Source: Treponema sp. | GTDB taxonomy: Bacteria > Spirochaetota > Spirochaetia > Treponematales > Breznakiellaceae | Length of the DNA: 6,437 bases | Assembly: GCA_009776715.1 (NCBI GenBank) | Contig: WRNF01000056.1 | Coordinates: forward strand, 2,132 to 8,568 | Direction of reading: 5' to 3' | Part shown: one piece after another, positions 1 through 5,034 of the stretch | How positions within the stretch are numbered: the first letter of the stretch is position 1 | Layout: every line of letters starts with the position of its first letter | Made by a program: the position numbers and the translations under genes | Notes under the pieces: generated by a model | What the model saw: only the letters and a program-made list of their open reading frames with translations | Told to the model about the DNA's origin: nothing | The model's database searches: none

Positions 1-507
1 CTGAGCGTCTGGGGCATCATGAAAGAAACAAAGGCCCGCGACATCCGCAGCATTCTTGATCTGTTGATAGACGAAGGCATTCTGGCAATTGAAGGAGATG
101 AATACCCGGTGGCAGTTCTCGGCCGCGGTTTTGAAGAAGTATTGAAGGAAAAACGGCGGATACGTATGCAGCTTCCCAAAGAAAAAAGACATAAGCTAAA
201 CGAAGAAAACCTACGGAACGAAAACAGTGCATCCCCAAGCACAGAATTTACCCAAGCGGATCATGCCCTTTTTGAAAAGCTTAAAGAGCTGCGCCGGGAA
301 CTGGCAGAAAAAGAAGGAGTCCCCGCTTACATTGTTTTTTCCGATGCCAGCCTGCGGGATATGTGCCTGAAAAAACCGCTTTCATTGACCGATTTTGCTG
401 ATGTAAACGGCGTTGGCACGGTAAAATTGGAAAAATACGGTGAAATATTTACAGGGTTCCTTCAAAATTATTTGCAGGATAGAAACAGGAATGGCTTGAA
501 GCTATAA
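1..507 (+). CDS. recQ: ATP-dependent DNA helicase RecQ, C-terminal part (5' end outside window)
   Basis: RecQ is a 3'-5' DNA helicase acting in recombination and replication repair. Only the last 168 codons are present; the frame is open from base 1 and ends at TAA 505-507. The helicase core and zinc site lie upstream of the window. What is visible is the end of the RQC winged-helix domain (about residues 1-55 of the visible part), starting LSVWGIMKE, close to the LSxxGxxK pattern of RecQ, and ending in an 'AVLGRGFEEVLK' strand-helix. A charged, low-complexity linker (about 57-86) follows, then an HRDC domain (about 87-160) with LFEKLKELRRELAEKEGVPA, 'IVFSDASLRDM' and the 'VNGVGTVKLEKYGEIF' helix-hairpin-like segment. 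HRDC domains also occur in RNase D and some Rep/UvrD-like proteins, but winged helix plus HRDC points to RecQ. It converges on the hemerythrin gene. The Met codon at 19 is internal, not the start. Confidence 0.88.
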   Translation: MSVWGIMKETKARDIRSILDLLIDEGILAIEGDEYPVAVLGRGFEEVLKEKRRIRMQLPKEKRHKLNEENLRNENSASPSTEFTQADHALFEKLKELRRELAEKEGVPAYIVFSDASLRDMCLKKPLSLTDFADVNGVGTVKLEKYGEIFTGFLQNYLQDRNRNGLKL

Positions 508-557
508 CTTCGAACCGTTAATAAAGGTTTATTGTTATCAAGCCACCCGCCCAGAGA

Positions 558-575
558 TGCAGCCGTATGGCTGTA
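558..575 (+). repeat. Small hairpin downstream of recQ
   Basis: TGCAGCC and GGCTGTA form a 7-bp stem (one G-T wobble) with a GTAT loop. It starts 51 nt after the recQ stop. On the + strand it is followed by AATAAAAAAA, not by T residues. It therefore does not fit an intrinsic terminator for recQ, though it could still protect the 3' end of the transcript. Confidence 0.4.
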
Positions 576-590
576 AATAAAAAAAACTAA

Positions 591-671
591 CACGGCGTGA
601 CGCACAGTAAAAGCTAACAAGATGAATAAATGCGCTCAGAATTTATTCTGAGCGTGCGTCCGTAGCCTGTG
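591..671. repeat. Imperfect long dyad around a perfect palindrome
   Basis: Three nested pairings can be read. CACGGC (591-596) pairs with GCCTGTG (665-671), with one bulged T. GACGCAC (599-605) pairs exactly with GTGCGTC (654-660). Inside is a perfect palindrome, CGCTCAGAAT-TT-ATTCTGAGCG (633-654), which shares base 654 with the middle stem. Bases 606-632 stay unpaired and AT-rich. No target-site duplication is evident at the edges. It could be a remnant of a small non-autonomous element, a structured RNA end, or a bidirectional transcript end; the sequence alone does not decide. Confidence 0.5.
633..654. repeat. Perfect 10-bp-arm palindrome
   Basis: CGCTCAGAAT is followed by TT and its exact reverse complement ATTCTGAGCG. 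As RNA it gives a very stable stem from either strand. The - strand copy is followed by the weakly T-rich CATTTATTCATC, so it might end the hemerythrin transcript poorly. The + strand copy is followed by TGCGTCCG, which does not fit a terminator. Confidence 0.7.
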
Positions 672-704
672 CCACGAACCAACTCTTTGGTAACTTTTTG
701 TACA

Positions 705-728
705 GGGGGAAGGGGAAGGGGAAAGGGG
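705..728 (+). repeat. Four-run G tract, G-quadruplex motif
   Basis: The + strand reads G5-AA-G4-AA-G4-AAA-G4, inside a 25-nt all-purine block (704-728). Four runs of at least four G with 2-3 nt loops satisfy the usual consensus for a stable intramolecular G-quadruplex. It lies downstream of recQ and antisense to any read-through from the hemerythrin gene. Whether it folds in the cell is not shown by the sequence. Confidence 0.75.
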
Positions 729-820
729 TTAGTTATCGTTATTAGAAAGACTTGCGTTCTCAAAACTCAATGATAATGAACAAAAATACTATCCCCTAAC
801 CACTAACCCCTAACCCCTTT
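722..820. repeat. 11-bp inverted repeat linking the G tract to the C-rich array
   Basis: AAAGGGGTTAG (722-732) is the exact reverse complement of CTAACCCCTTT (810-820), with 77 nt between. A second register also pairs: AGGGGTTAGT (724-733) with ACTAACCCCT (802-811). The two registers arise because the right side is a tandem array. A transcript from either strand could form a long-loop hairpin here, in competition with quadruplex folding. Confidence 0.6.
793..817 (-). repeat. Telomere-like heptamer array, TTAGGGG on the - strand
   Basis: On the + strand the units are CCCCTAA (793-799), CCACTAA (800-806), CCCCTAA (807-813) and CCCC (814-817), an exact 7-bp period. On the - strand this reads GGGG-TTAGGGG-TTAGTGG-TTAGGGG, a near-quadruplex motif with one weak GG run. 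It lies about 50 nt beyond the hemerythrin stop codon and would fall in that gene's 3' untranslated RNA. Confidence 0.65.
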
Positions 821-866
821 ATTCAAGTTAGAGACAAGTGATTTTATAAATTATTTTTATTCCCTG

Positions 867-1286
867 CTATTCAGCGCCGGTGTCGCCCTTCGACCTGATA
901 AAAGCAGCCATGCGGAAATCATCGCCTTTAATGTGATTAAGCAGCCAGTTGCCAATGGCTGTTGTAACAGTCGCTATCAATTCTGCGGTTGGCCCTTCTT
1001 TCTGAAGGCGCATTGTTAATTCCTGCACAGTAACTTTAAATTCATCATGGTAACGCCGGTGAATTTGATAATCAGGATAATTGTATTCCAACTGAAGCTT
1101 TTCTTCTGTGGCAAAATGCATAACCGTGTAACCGGTCAGAAACTCAAGGGTTTTAAAAATAGTTTCTTCACCTTTGCCTTGTTGGGAGGCTTCAATAATG
1201 TCATTAAGCGCAGCTATAAGCTGTTTGTGCTGATTATCAATTTTAAGATGACCGGTCTCCAGAGCTGAATCCCATTTATAAGCCAT
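867..1286 (-). CDS. Bacteriohemerythrin, single-domain O2-binding protein
   Basis: This is a 139-residue stand-alone hemerythrin, the usual length for bacterial single-domain forms. The family binds O2 at a non-haem di-iron centre in a four-helix bundle in the cytoplasm, serving O2 delivery, scavenging or sensing. All seven expected iron ligands can be placed: H20 (in IDNQH), H57 and E61 (HFATEE), H76 and H80 (HRRYH), H118 and D123 (HIKGDD). The N-terminal W5 and TGHLKID block also match the family. There is no signal peptide or fused chemotaxis or GGDEF domain. The start is ATG at 1286, set by GGAGGA 7 nt upstream; the stop is TAG at 867-869. It follows the exported NHL protein gene after 73 bp containing a strong dyad, so it may be the last gene of the operon or a separate unit. 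In an anaerobe it would suit protection against O2, which is inference. Confidence 0.93.
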   Translation of the reverse strand: MAYKWDSALETGHLKIDNQHKQLIAALNDIIEASQQGKGEETIFKTLEFLTGYTVMHFATEEKLQLEYNYPDYQIHRRYHDEFKVTVQELTMRLQKEGPTAELIATVTTAIGNWLLNHIKGDDFRMAAFIRSKGDTGAE

Positions 1287-1293
1287 TTTTCAT

Positions 1294-1299
1294 TCCTCC
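1294..1299 (-). promoter_or_regulatory. Ribosome binding site of the hemerythrin gene
   Basis: On the - strand this reads GGAGGA, 7 nt before the ATG at 1286. This is near-ideal spacing and strength and fixes the start. The AT-rich stretch just upstream (CATTATATCTAAAT) could include a -10 element, but no convincing -35 stands at the right distance. Confidence 0.8.
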
Positions 1300-1321
1300 A
1301 TTATTTAGATATAATGTATTA

Positions 1322-1358
1322 GGGTTGTTTGGCAGCTTCCGAGTTGCCAAACAAGCCC
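1322..1358. promoter_or_regulatory. Strong dyad between NHL gene and hemerythrin gene (hairpin or operator)
   Basis: TTGTTTGGCA (1325-1334) and TGCCAAACAA (1345-1354) are perfect 10-bp inverted arms with a 10-bp spacer. Beyond a one-base bulge (1355), GGG (1322-1324) and CCC (1356-1358) extend the stem. It begins two bases past the TAA of the exported-protein gene. Read on the - strand it is followed by TAATACATTATATC rather than a T tract, so a classical terminator is unlikely. The arm centres are 20 bp apart, two helical turns, which also suits an operator for a dimeric regulator acting on the hemerythrin gene. Which role applies is undecided. Confidence 0.6.
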
Positions 1359-1359
1359 A

Positions 1360-3417
1360 TTATTCAATCGGCGGGAAAAATCCGCTGATGTCTCTTCCTG
1401 AACGTTCCAGTAAATATACTTCAACTTCTACAGGCATCCAGTTTCTGCCGAAATCAGAAGGAAGGTTGGACTGATAACTAAATGAATACAGCCCCGACGG
1501 AACCTTTGCAATGCCCTCGATAATTTCCCTTATTCCCTCGGGGCGGTACAGCGGCAGCGCCACGCCTCCTGTTTCGCGGCAAAGGTAACGAATGTCTTCA
1601 CAAACAGCGCCCCCCCCGACAATAACGGCATTAAAAATTATTGCATTGTTTGCAAGATACGAGGCCATTTCAGAAAGGCTGTACTGTTCAAAGGCCATTT
1701 CTCCCATTTCGCCTGAACCGACAAACACCACCGAACGCTTTTTTTCGTTGGGAAGTAAATCAGTGGCAGAAAGCCGCAGGCCAAGATCAAAACGCCAGCG
1801 GTTGCTGTAACTTGCAGGATTGCCCCTGGCGGCATTTGCCGTTGATCTTTCATGCTCTTCGCGCTGGGGCTGTTCGCCCGCAGAAATTACCGAGACAATG
1901 CTTCCCCGGTCTTTAAGCGCTGCGGCTATATCACTGGCAGCCTGCGCAAAATCATCTTTATACCCATTTGTCTGACTGGAACGTTCAAATAAAATTGACA
2001 CATCGGAATACGCTGAACGGTATGCAGGTACATAGAACACCTGATTGCTTACCTGGCGGCCTTTTTCGCTTATTAAAAAATTTAATTCTTCTAGCCCGAC
2101 AATGGGCCGGCGCAGCCTGTCCTCTACCAGTATTTCCAATGTTACCTGCGGGAAGCGGTCGGCAACAACTCGTTCAATTTGCACAAAAAGGCCGGATGTT
2201 AGGTCGTCAAAGCGGGTAAGCACCGAAACTTCTCCGGCATCAAAATTTGCCGCAAGCACATTGCCGTTGGCATCCATGCCGGCGCTGACAATGCGGGATT
2301 TAGCGTTGCCTGCAACGCCAAGCTGACGGATAATGGCTGAATCAACATCTATCTGCAACACGCGTTTTGAATCCGCTACAAGAAGGCTTCCGTCAGAAAG
2401 GAACCTAAGGCTTTCCGGCCCCAAAAGGCCGCCGGTAAGAATTCCCAGATAATGGCCGTTGGGATCAAACATATAAATTTCTTTGGCAGCAGAGTCAGCG
2501 GCATAGATGCAGCCATTCCAGGCAGCAATTCCTGTCGGTGAAAGAAAGCCGGGAAATTCCATGCTTTTTTGGCCGAAAGAAACAATAAATTCCCCGTCCG
2601 GGTTAAATTTTGATATCCGCTGGTTTCCGTAATCAACCACATAGAGATAGCCTTCTTCGTCAAAAGCCATGTTTTGCGGACCGACAAATTTTCCCTGCCC
2701 TATGCCTTTAGAACCAATATAGGCCAGCCAGTTGCCGTCCGCATCCAGAATGCTTACCCTTCCGCCCCGGAATTCAGAAACATAGATTCTGCCGTCCGGT
2801 CCGCGCACTATGTCATAGGGCCGGTCAAAACCGTTAATCGGGCCCCGTTTGCGGTCTTTTATTATTCCGTTCACATCGATTCTGACAATTTCATTGCTGC
2901 CAAAAGCGGCCACCCATGCGGAACCGTCATTATGAGGAAGAATTCCCGTTGGCTGGCGGTACATGGTAATATCCTTGTAGCTGCCCGGATAACGCCCCGA
3001 TTCTATGTAACGCACATTGTCATCGGCAATGGGAAGAAGCATGCGGCGGTTGTTTACCGTCTGTATGCGGTTGCCGGTTATCATTCCGTTTTCCGTGCCG
3101 CTGCCGTAAGCGTCCGCGGCCGCCCTCCATTGGCGCAGGGCAGTGTTTTCAAAACCGGAACGGTAATACGCTTTGCCCAGCCAATCCATAATAATCGCCT
3201 CACCGTTTCTGAAAGAAAGAGCCCGTTCAAAAGACAGTATCGCTTCGTTAAACGCATAACGGTTGTAGGCATGAATGCCGATTCGGAATTCTTCGGCGGC
3301 ATTCATTGCCATGATGTCGTCGCCCCCGGTAATGTAAGCGCTGGGCGAACTGTCGCTTTGTGCGGCTGCAAGCAGCGGCACAATCAGGAAAAAAGCAGAA
3401 AAACCGAATTTTGTCAC
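1360..3417 (-). CDS. Exported TPR, NHL beta-propeller and VWA-like protein
   Basis: This 685-residue protein should be secreted or periplasmic. Residues 1-20 form a Sec signal peptide (K3, hydrophobic core FFLIVPLLAAA, likely cleavage near AAA-Q20/S21); there is no lipobox Cys. Residues about 41-100 resemble one or two TPR units (AFNEAILSFERALSF). Residues about 150-402 form about six NHL-type blades, for example FDRPYDIVRGPDGRIYVSEF and VGPQNMAFDEEGYLYVVDY with YGNQRISKFNPDGE. Residues about 420-640 resemble a von Willebrand A domain: SDVSILFERSSQT stands where DxSxS is expected (E478, S480, Q482), and VGSGEMG stands where the TDG-like loop would be, so the metal site looks degenerate. A beta-rich tail follows. 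The start is GTG at 3417, 1 nt after the TPR gene stop, with GGAGGGA upstream; the stop is TAA. It probably works as a cell-envelope binding or scaffold protein. The ligand is unknown. A G8 tract lies in codons 601-603. Confidence 0.82.
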   Translation of the reverse strand: MTKFGFSAFFLIVPLLAAAQSDSSPSAYITGGDDIMAMNAAEEFRIGIHAYNRYAFNEAILSFERALSFRNGEAIIMDWLGKAYYRSGFENTALRQWRAAADAYGSGTENGMITGNRIQTVNNRRMLLPIADDNVRYIESGRYPGSYKDITMYRQPTGILPHNDGSAWVAAFGSNEIVRIDVNGIIKDRKRGPINGFDRPYDIVRGPDGRIYVSEFRGGRVSILDADGNWLAYIGSKGIGQGKFVGPQNMAFDEEGYLYVVDYGNQRISKFNPDGEFIVSFGQKSMEFPGFLSPTGIAAWNGCIYAADSAAKEIYMFDPNGHYLGILTGGLLGPESLRFLSDGSLLVADSKRVLQIDVDSAIIRQLGVAGNAKSRIVSAGMDANGNVLAANFDAGEVSVLTRFDDLTSGLFVQIERVVADRFPQVTLEILVEDRLRRPIVGLEELNFLISEKGRQVSNQVFYVPAYRSAYSDVSILFERSSQTNGYKDDFAQAASDIAAALKDRGSIVSVISAGEQPQREEHERSTANAARGNPASYSNRWRFDLGLRLSATDLLPNEKKRSVVFVGSGEMGEMAFEQYSLSEMASYLANNAIIFNAVIVGGGAVCEDIRYLCRETGGVALPLYRPEGIREIIEGIAKVPSGLYSFSYQSNLPSDFGRNWMPVEVEVYLLERSGRDISGFFPPIE
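1610..1617 (-). repeat. Poly-G(8) tract inside the exported-protein gene
   Basis: On the - strand eight G residues encode G601-G602-G603 of the exported protein. By hand translation, nine G give R-C-L and then TGA within a few codons. Seven G give about 26 altered codons and then TAA. Either change removes the last part of the VWA-like domain and the C-terminal beta tail. Such tracts are classic slippage sites; no variant is visible here. Confidence 0.7.
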
Positions 3418-3418
3418 T

Positions 3419-4270
3419 CTATCCCTCCGTAACTATCCTGAAATGATTTTTTATCTCTTTTTCATGCGGAGCTGCATCCAAAGCCTGTTTAAGCCAGTTA
3501 CGCGCCTGGGCAGTTTCTCCGCATTTATAAAAAGCCCAGCCTAATGAATCCAGATATGCGGCATTGCGCGGCTGTATTTCTACCGCTTTACGGCAAAACT
3601 GCAATCCTCTTGTTCTGTCAATTCCGGTATCGGCAAGTATATACCCTATGCTGTTAAGCGCTGTCGCATTGCCATTGTCCAGGCTAAGGCTTTTTTCATA
3701 CAATGTAATGGCTTGTTTATAGCGTTTCTGAATATACGCGGAAAAGGCCAGGGAGTTGTACAGTGCAGTGGATTCAAACCCGTTGTTCAAAAGACGGGTC
3801 AATTCAAATTCAGCCATTCTCGACCGGTTGGTAATAAGGTAAATATATGCTATTGCCATACGGCACTGGTATGAACGCAATGCATCACTGCCTGTAGTAA
3901 TTACCTGTTCAAGATATAAAATTGCATCGTCATACTGCGCCAATTTTGTGCAGCATAAGCCGTTATAATAGGCAAGTTCCGCTTGTTCCTCTGCGGTAAA
4001 ACTGTCTGCCTTTATTTGGGAAAATTCTTTTTGGGCATGTTCCCAGCGTTTTATTCGGAACAGCCTCAGTCCTTCTTTTAAATGCTTGTTCTCAAATAAT
4101 TTATGCTTTTTTGACAGCCCTGCTGCTTTGCCTGCCTCCGGTTTTTTATTCACCGGTTTAATATCAATAATTGTTTCCAGATCATCATCTAAAAACCGAA
4201 ATTTGCTTTTTTCGTTCATAACCGGTTTTTCTTTATAAACACCGCCATTATTTGTTTTTTCTCCCGTCAT
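3419..4270 (-). CDS. Cytoplasmic tetratricopeptide-repeat protein
   Basis: With the start at 4270 this is a 283-residue protein without signal peptide or membrane segment. An upstream in-frame ATG at 4342 would add 24 residues. I prefer 4270 because GGAGGGG sits 4 nt before it and its ATG overlaps the surE stop as TAATG. Residues about 1-55 are polar and charged, probably disordered (KSKFRFLDDDLETIIDIKP). About 60-275 is a run of roughly six TPR helices-pairs, clearest at about 94-127 (AEEQAELAYYNGL, YDDAILYLEQVI), 168-200 (YNSLAFSAYIQKRYKQAITL), 201-233 (ALNSIGYILADTG, CRKAVEIQPRN) and 237-270 (YLDSLGWAFYKCGETAQARN). TPR arrays bind protein partners. No enzymatic motif is seen. Its partner may be the exported TPR/NHL protein encoded 1 nt downstream, but the two lie on different sides of the membrane, so shared function is only an inference from the operon. 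Confidence 0.85.
   Translation of the reverse strand: MTGEKTNNGGVYKEKPVMNEKSKFRFLDDDLETIIDIKPVNKKPEAGKAAGLSKKHKLFENKHLKEGLRLFRIKRWEHAQKEFSQIKADSFTAEEQAELAYYNGLCCTKLAQYDDAILYLEQVITTGSDALRSYQCRMAIAYIYLITNRSRMAEFELTRLLNNGFESTALYNSLAFSAYIQKRYKQAITLYEKSLSLDNGNATALNSIGYILADTGIDRTRGLQFCRKAVEIQPRNAAYLDSLGWAFYKCGETAQARNWLKQALDAAPHEKEIKNHFRIVTEG
3422..3428 (-). promoter_or_regulatory. Ribosome binding site for the exported protein, inside the TPR gene end
   Basis: On the - strand GGAGGGA lies within the last codons and stop of the TPR gene, 4 nt before the GTG at 3417. The order TAG-A-GTG gives a 1-nt gap, so ribosomes ending the TPR gene can restart directly. This supports the GTG start and translational coupling. 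Confidence 0.75.
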
Positions 4271-5034
4271 TAAACCCCTCCGTTCTTTACGACAGACTCG
4301 AACAGTACCGGATGAATATAAATTTCGCTCAGCGAAGCGCATTGTTCTCCCACTGCTTCATAATCAGAGCCTTTTTCCGGTTTAGCTTTCGATTGCCTTG
4401 ATTGTGTAAAGCAATACCGGAAATTATCCGGCGCATGAAATATTTCCACACTGTCATTATAATACCGCAAAGAAGGAAAAGCGTGAAGCAGTGTAAGCTG
4501 TTTTTTCCCAATATTCGGTATATTTACATTGATAAAAACGCCCGGTTTCCAGTAGGCAAGCATTTTTTCTAGGTTTTCTGCTGAAAAACTAACTGCTGCT
4601 TCCCAATTCCAGGGTTCGCTCCCCGCCAGAGAAAGGGCCAAAGACGGGATGCCGCTTAGGGCTCCCTGCCTTGCTGCCGCAGCCGTGCCGGAATATACTA
4701 TGTCTGTTCCCAAATTTGCCCCGCAATTAATACCGGAAATGATAACATCAAAAGGCGGCGCAGAATCTTTTTCTGTTCTGCAAAATTCATGAAATCTGCC
4801 CTTTAAAGCAAGTATCACGCAGTCAACCGGCGTGCCTTCGCATGACCATGTATTACTATCAATTTCGGCAAGTTTGCAGGGTTTACTTAGAAATGTAACA
4901 GAATGTGAAACGCCTGATTGGTCGGAAGCAGGGGCCACAATTAAAACACTGTGCCCAATTGCCCTAAATTTATCCGCAAGCAGCCTAAGGCCAGGCGAGC
5001 TTATTCCGTCATCATTAGTCAACAATAATCTCAT
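4270..5034 (-). CDS. surE: 5'/3'-nucleotidase SurE
   Basis: SurE is a metal-dependent phosphatase that removes phosphate from nucleoside 5'- and 3'-monophosphates in the cytoplasm, tied to stress survival and nucleotide balance. The length of 254 residues is typical. Signature motifs are intact: LLLTNDDGISSPGL at 3-16 with metal ligands D8 and D9, PASDQSGVSHSVT at 35-47 with S40, GTPVDCV at 67-73, and SGINCGANLGTD at 100-111 with ligand N103, followed by YSGTAAAARQGAL. The C-terminal segment SDYEAVGEQCASLSEIYIHP also matches the family's closing strand. The ATG at 5034 overlaps the kinase stop as ATGA. The preceding GGGAAAAAAAG is a weak ribosome site, so translation probably relies on coupling. 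The stop TAA overlaps the ATG of the TPR gene, and the last codons of surE hold that gene's GGAGGGG site. Confidence 0.95.
   Translation of the reverse strand: MRLLLTNDDGISSPGLRLLADKFRAIGHSVLIVAPASDQSGVSHSVTFLSKPCKLAEIDSNTWSCEGTPVDCVILALKGRFHEFCRTEKDSAPPFDVIISGINCGANLGTDIVYSGTAAAARQGALSGIPSLALSLAGSEPWNWEAAVSFSAENLEKMLAYWKPGVFINVNIPNIGKKQLTLLHAFPSLRYYNDSVEIFHAPDNFRYCFTQSRQSKAKPEKGSDYEAVGEQCASLSEIYIHPVLFESVVKNGGV
4275..4281 (-). promoter_or_regulatory. Ribosome binding site for the TPR gene, inside surE
   Basis: On the - strand GGAGGGG is encoded by the final N-G-G-V codons of surE and lies 4 nt before the ATG at 4270. It decides the start of the TPR protein against the in-frame ATG at 4342, which has no comparable site. 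Confidence 0.75.

Larger units (their letters stand above)
508..866. other. Gene-free convergent intergenic region, rich in dyads and G/C runs
   Basis: This 359-bp stretch separates the 3' ends of recQ (+) and the hemerythrin gene (-). I found no credible ORF and no tRNA-like fold. It holds a small hairpin (558-575), an imperfect dyad (591-671) around a perfect palindrome (633-654), a four-run G tract (705-728), and a C-rich heptamer array (793-817) whose end can pair with the end of the G tract. Neither strong hairpin is followed by a proper T tract in either direction, so no canonical intrinsic terminator can be named, although two convergent genes must stop here. The dense mix looks more like a degenerate repeat element than plain spacer; that is inference. 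Confidence 0.6.

Noticed and set aside
519..534. AATAAAGGTTTATT-type short palindrome after recQ as a terminator
   Set aside because: It has about 5 A/T pairs only and is not followed by a T tract, so it is too weak to call.
689..700. GGTAACTTTTTG resembling GGTAACTTTTG at 6350-6360
   Set aside because: One base differs, flanks do not match and the sites are over 5 kb apart, so chance is the simplest reading.
1300..1345. A separate promoter for the hemerythrin gene
   Set aside because: Possible -10 elements (CATTAT, TATATC) exist, but none has a reasonable -35 at 16-18 bp, so a feature is not justified.
2674..3432. Long open frame on the + strand (252 codons) opposite the exported-protein gene
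   Set aside because: It lies fully antisense to a gene with a signal peptide, recognisable domains and a coupled ribosome site. Its translation shows no domain and reads as reverse-frame noise.
4271..4342. Upstream ATG at 4342 giving a 24-residue longer TPR protein overlapping surE
   Set aside because: It has no strong ribosome site and would overlap conserved surE sequence. The ATG at 4270 has GGAGGGG and the TAATG overlap.
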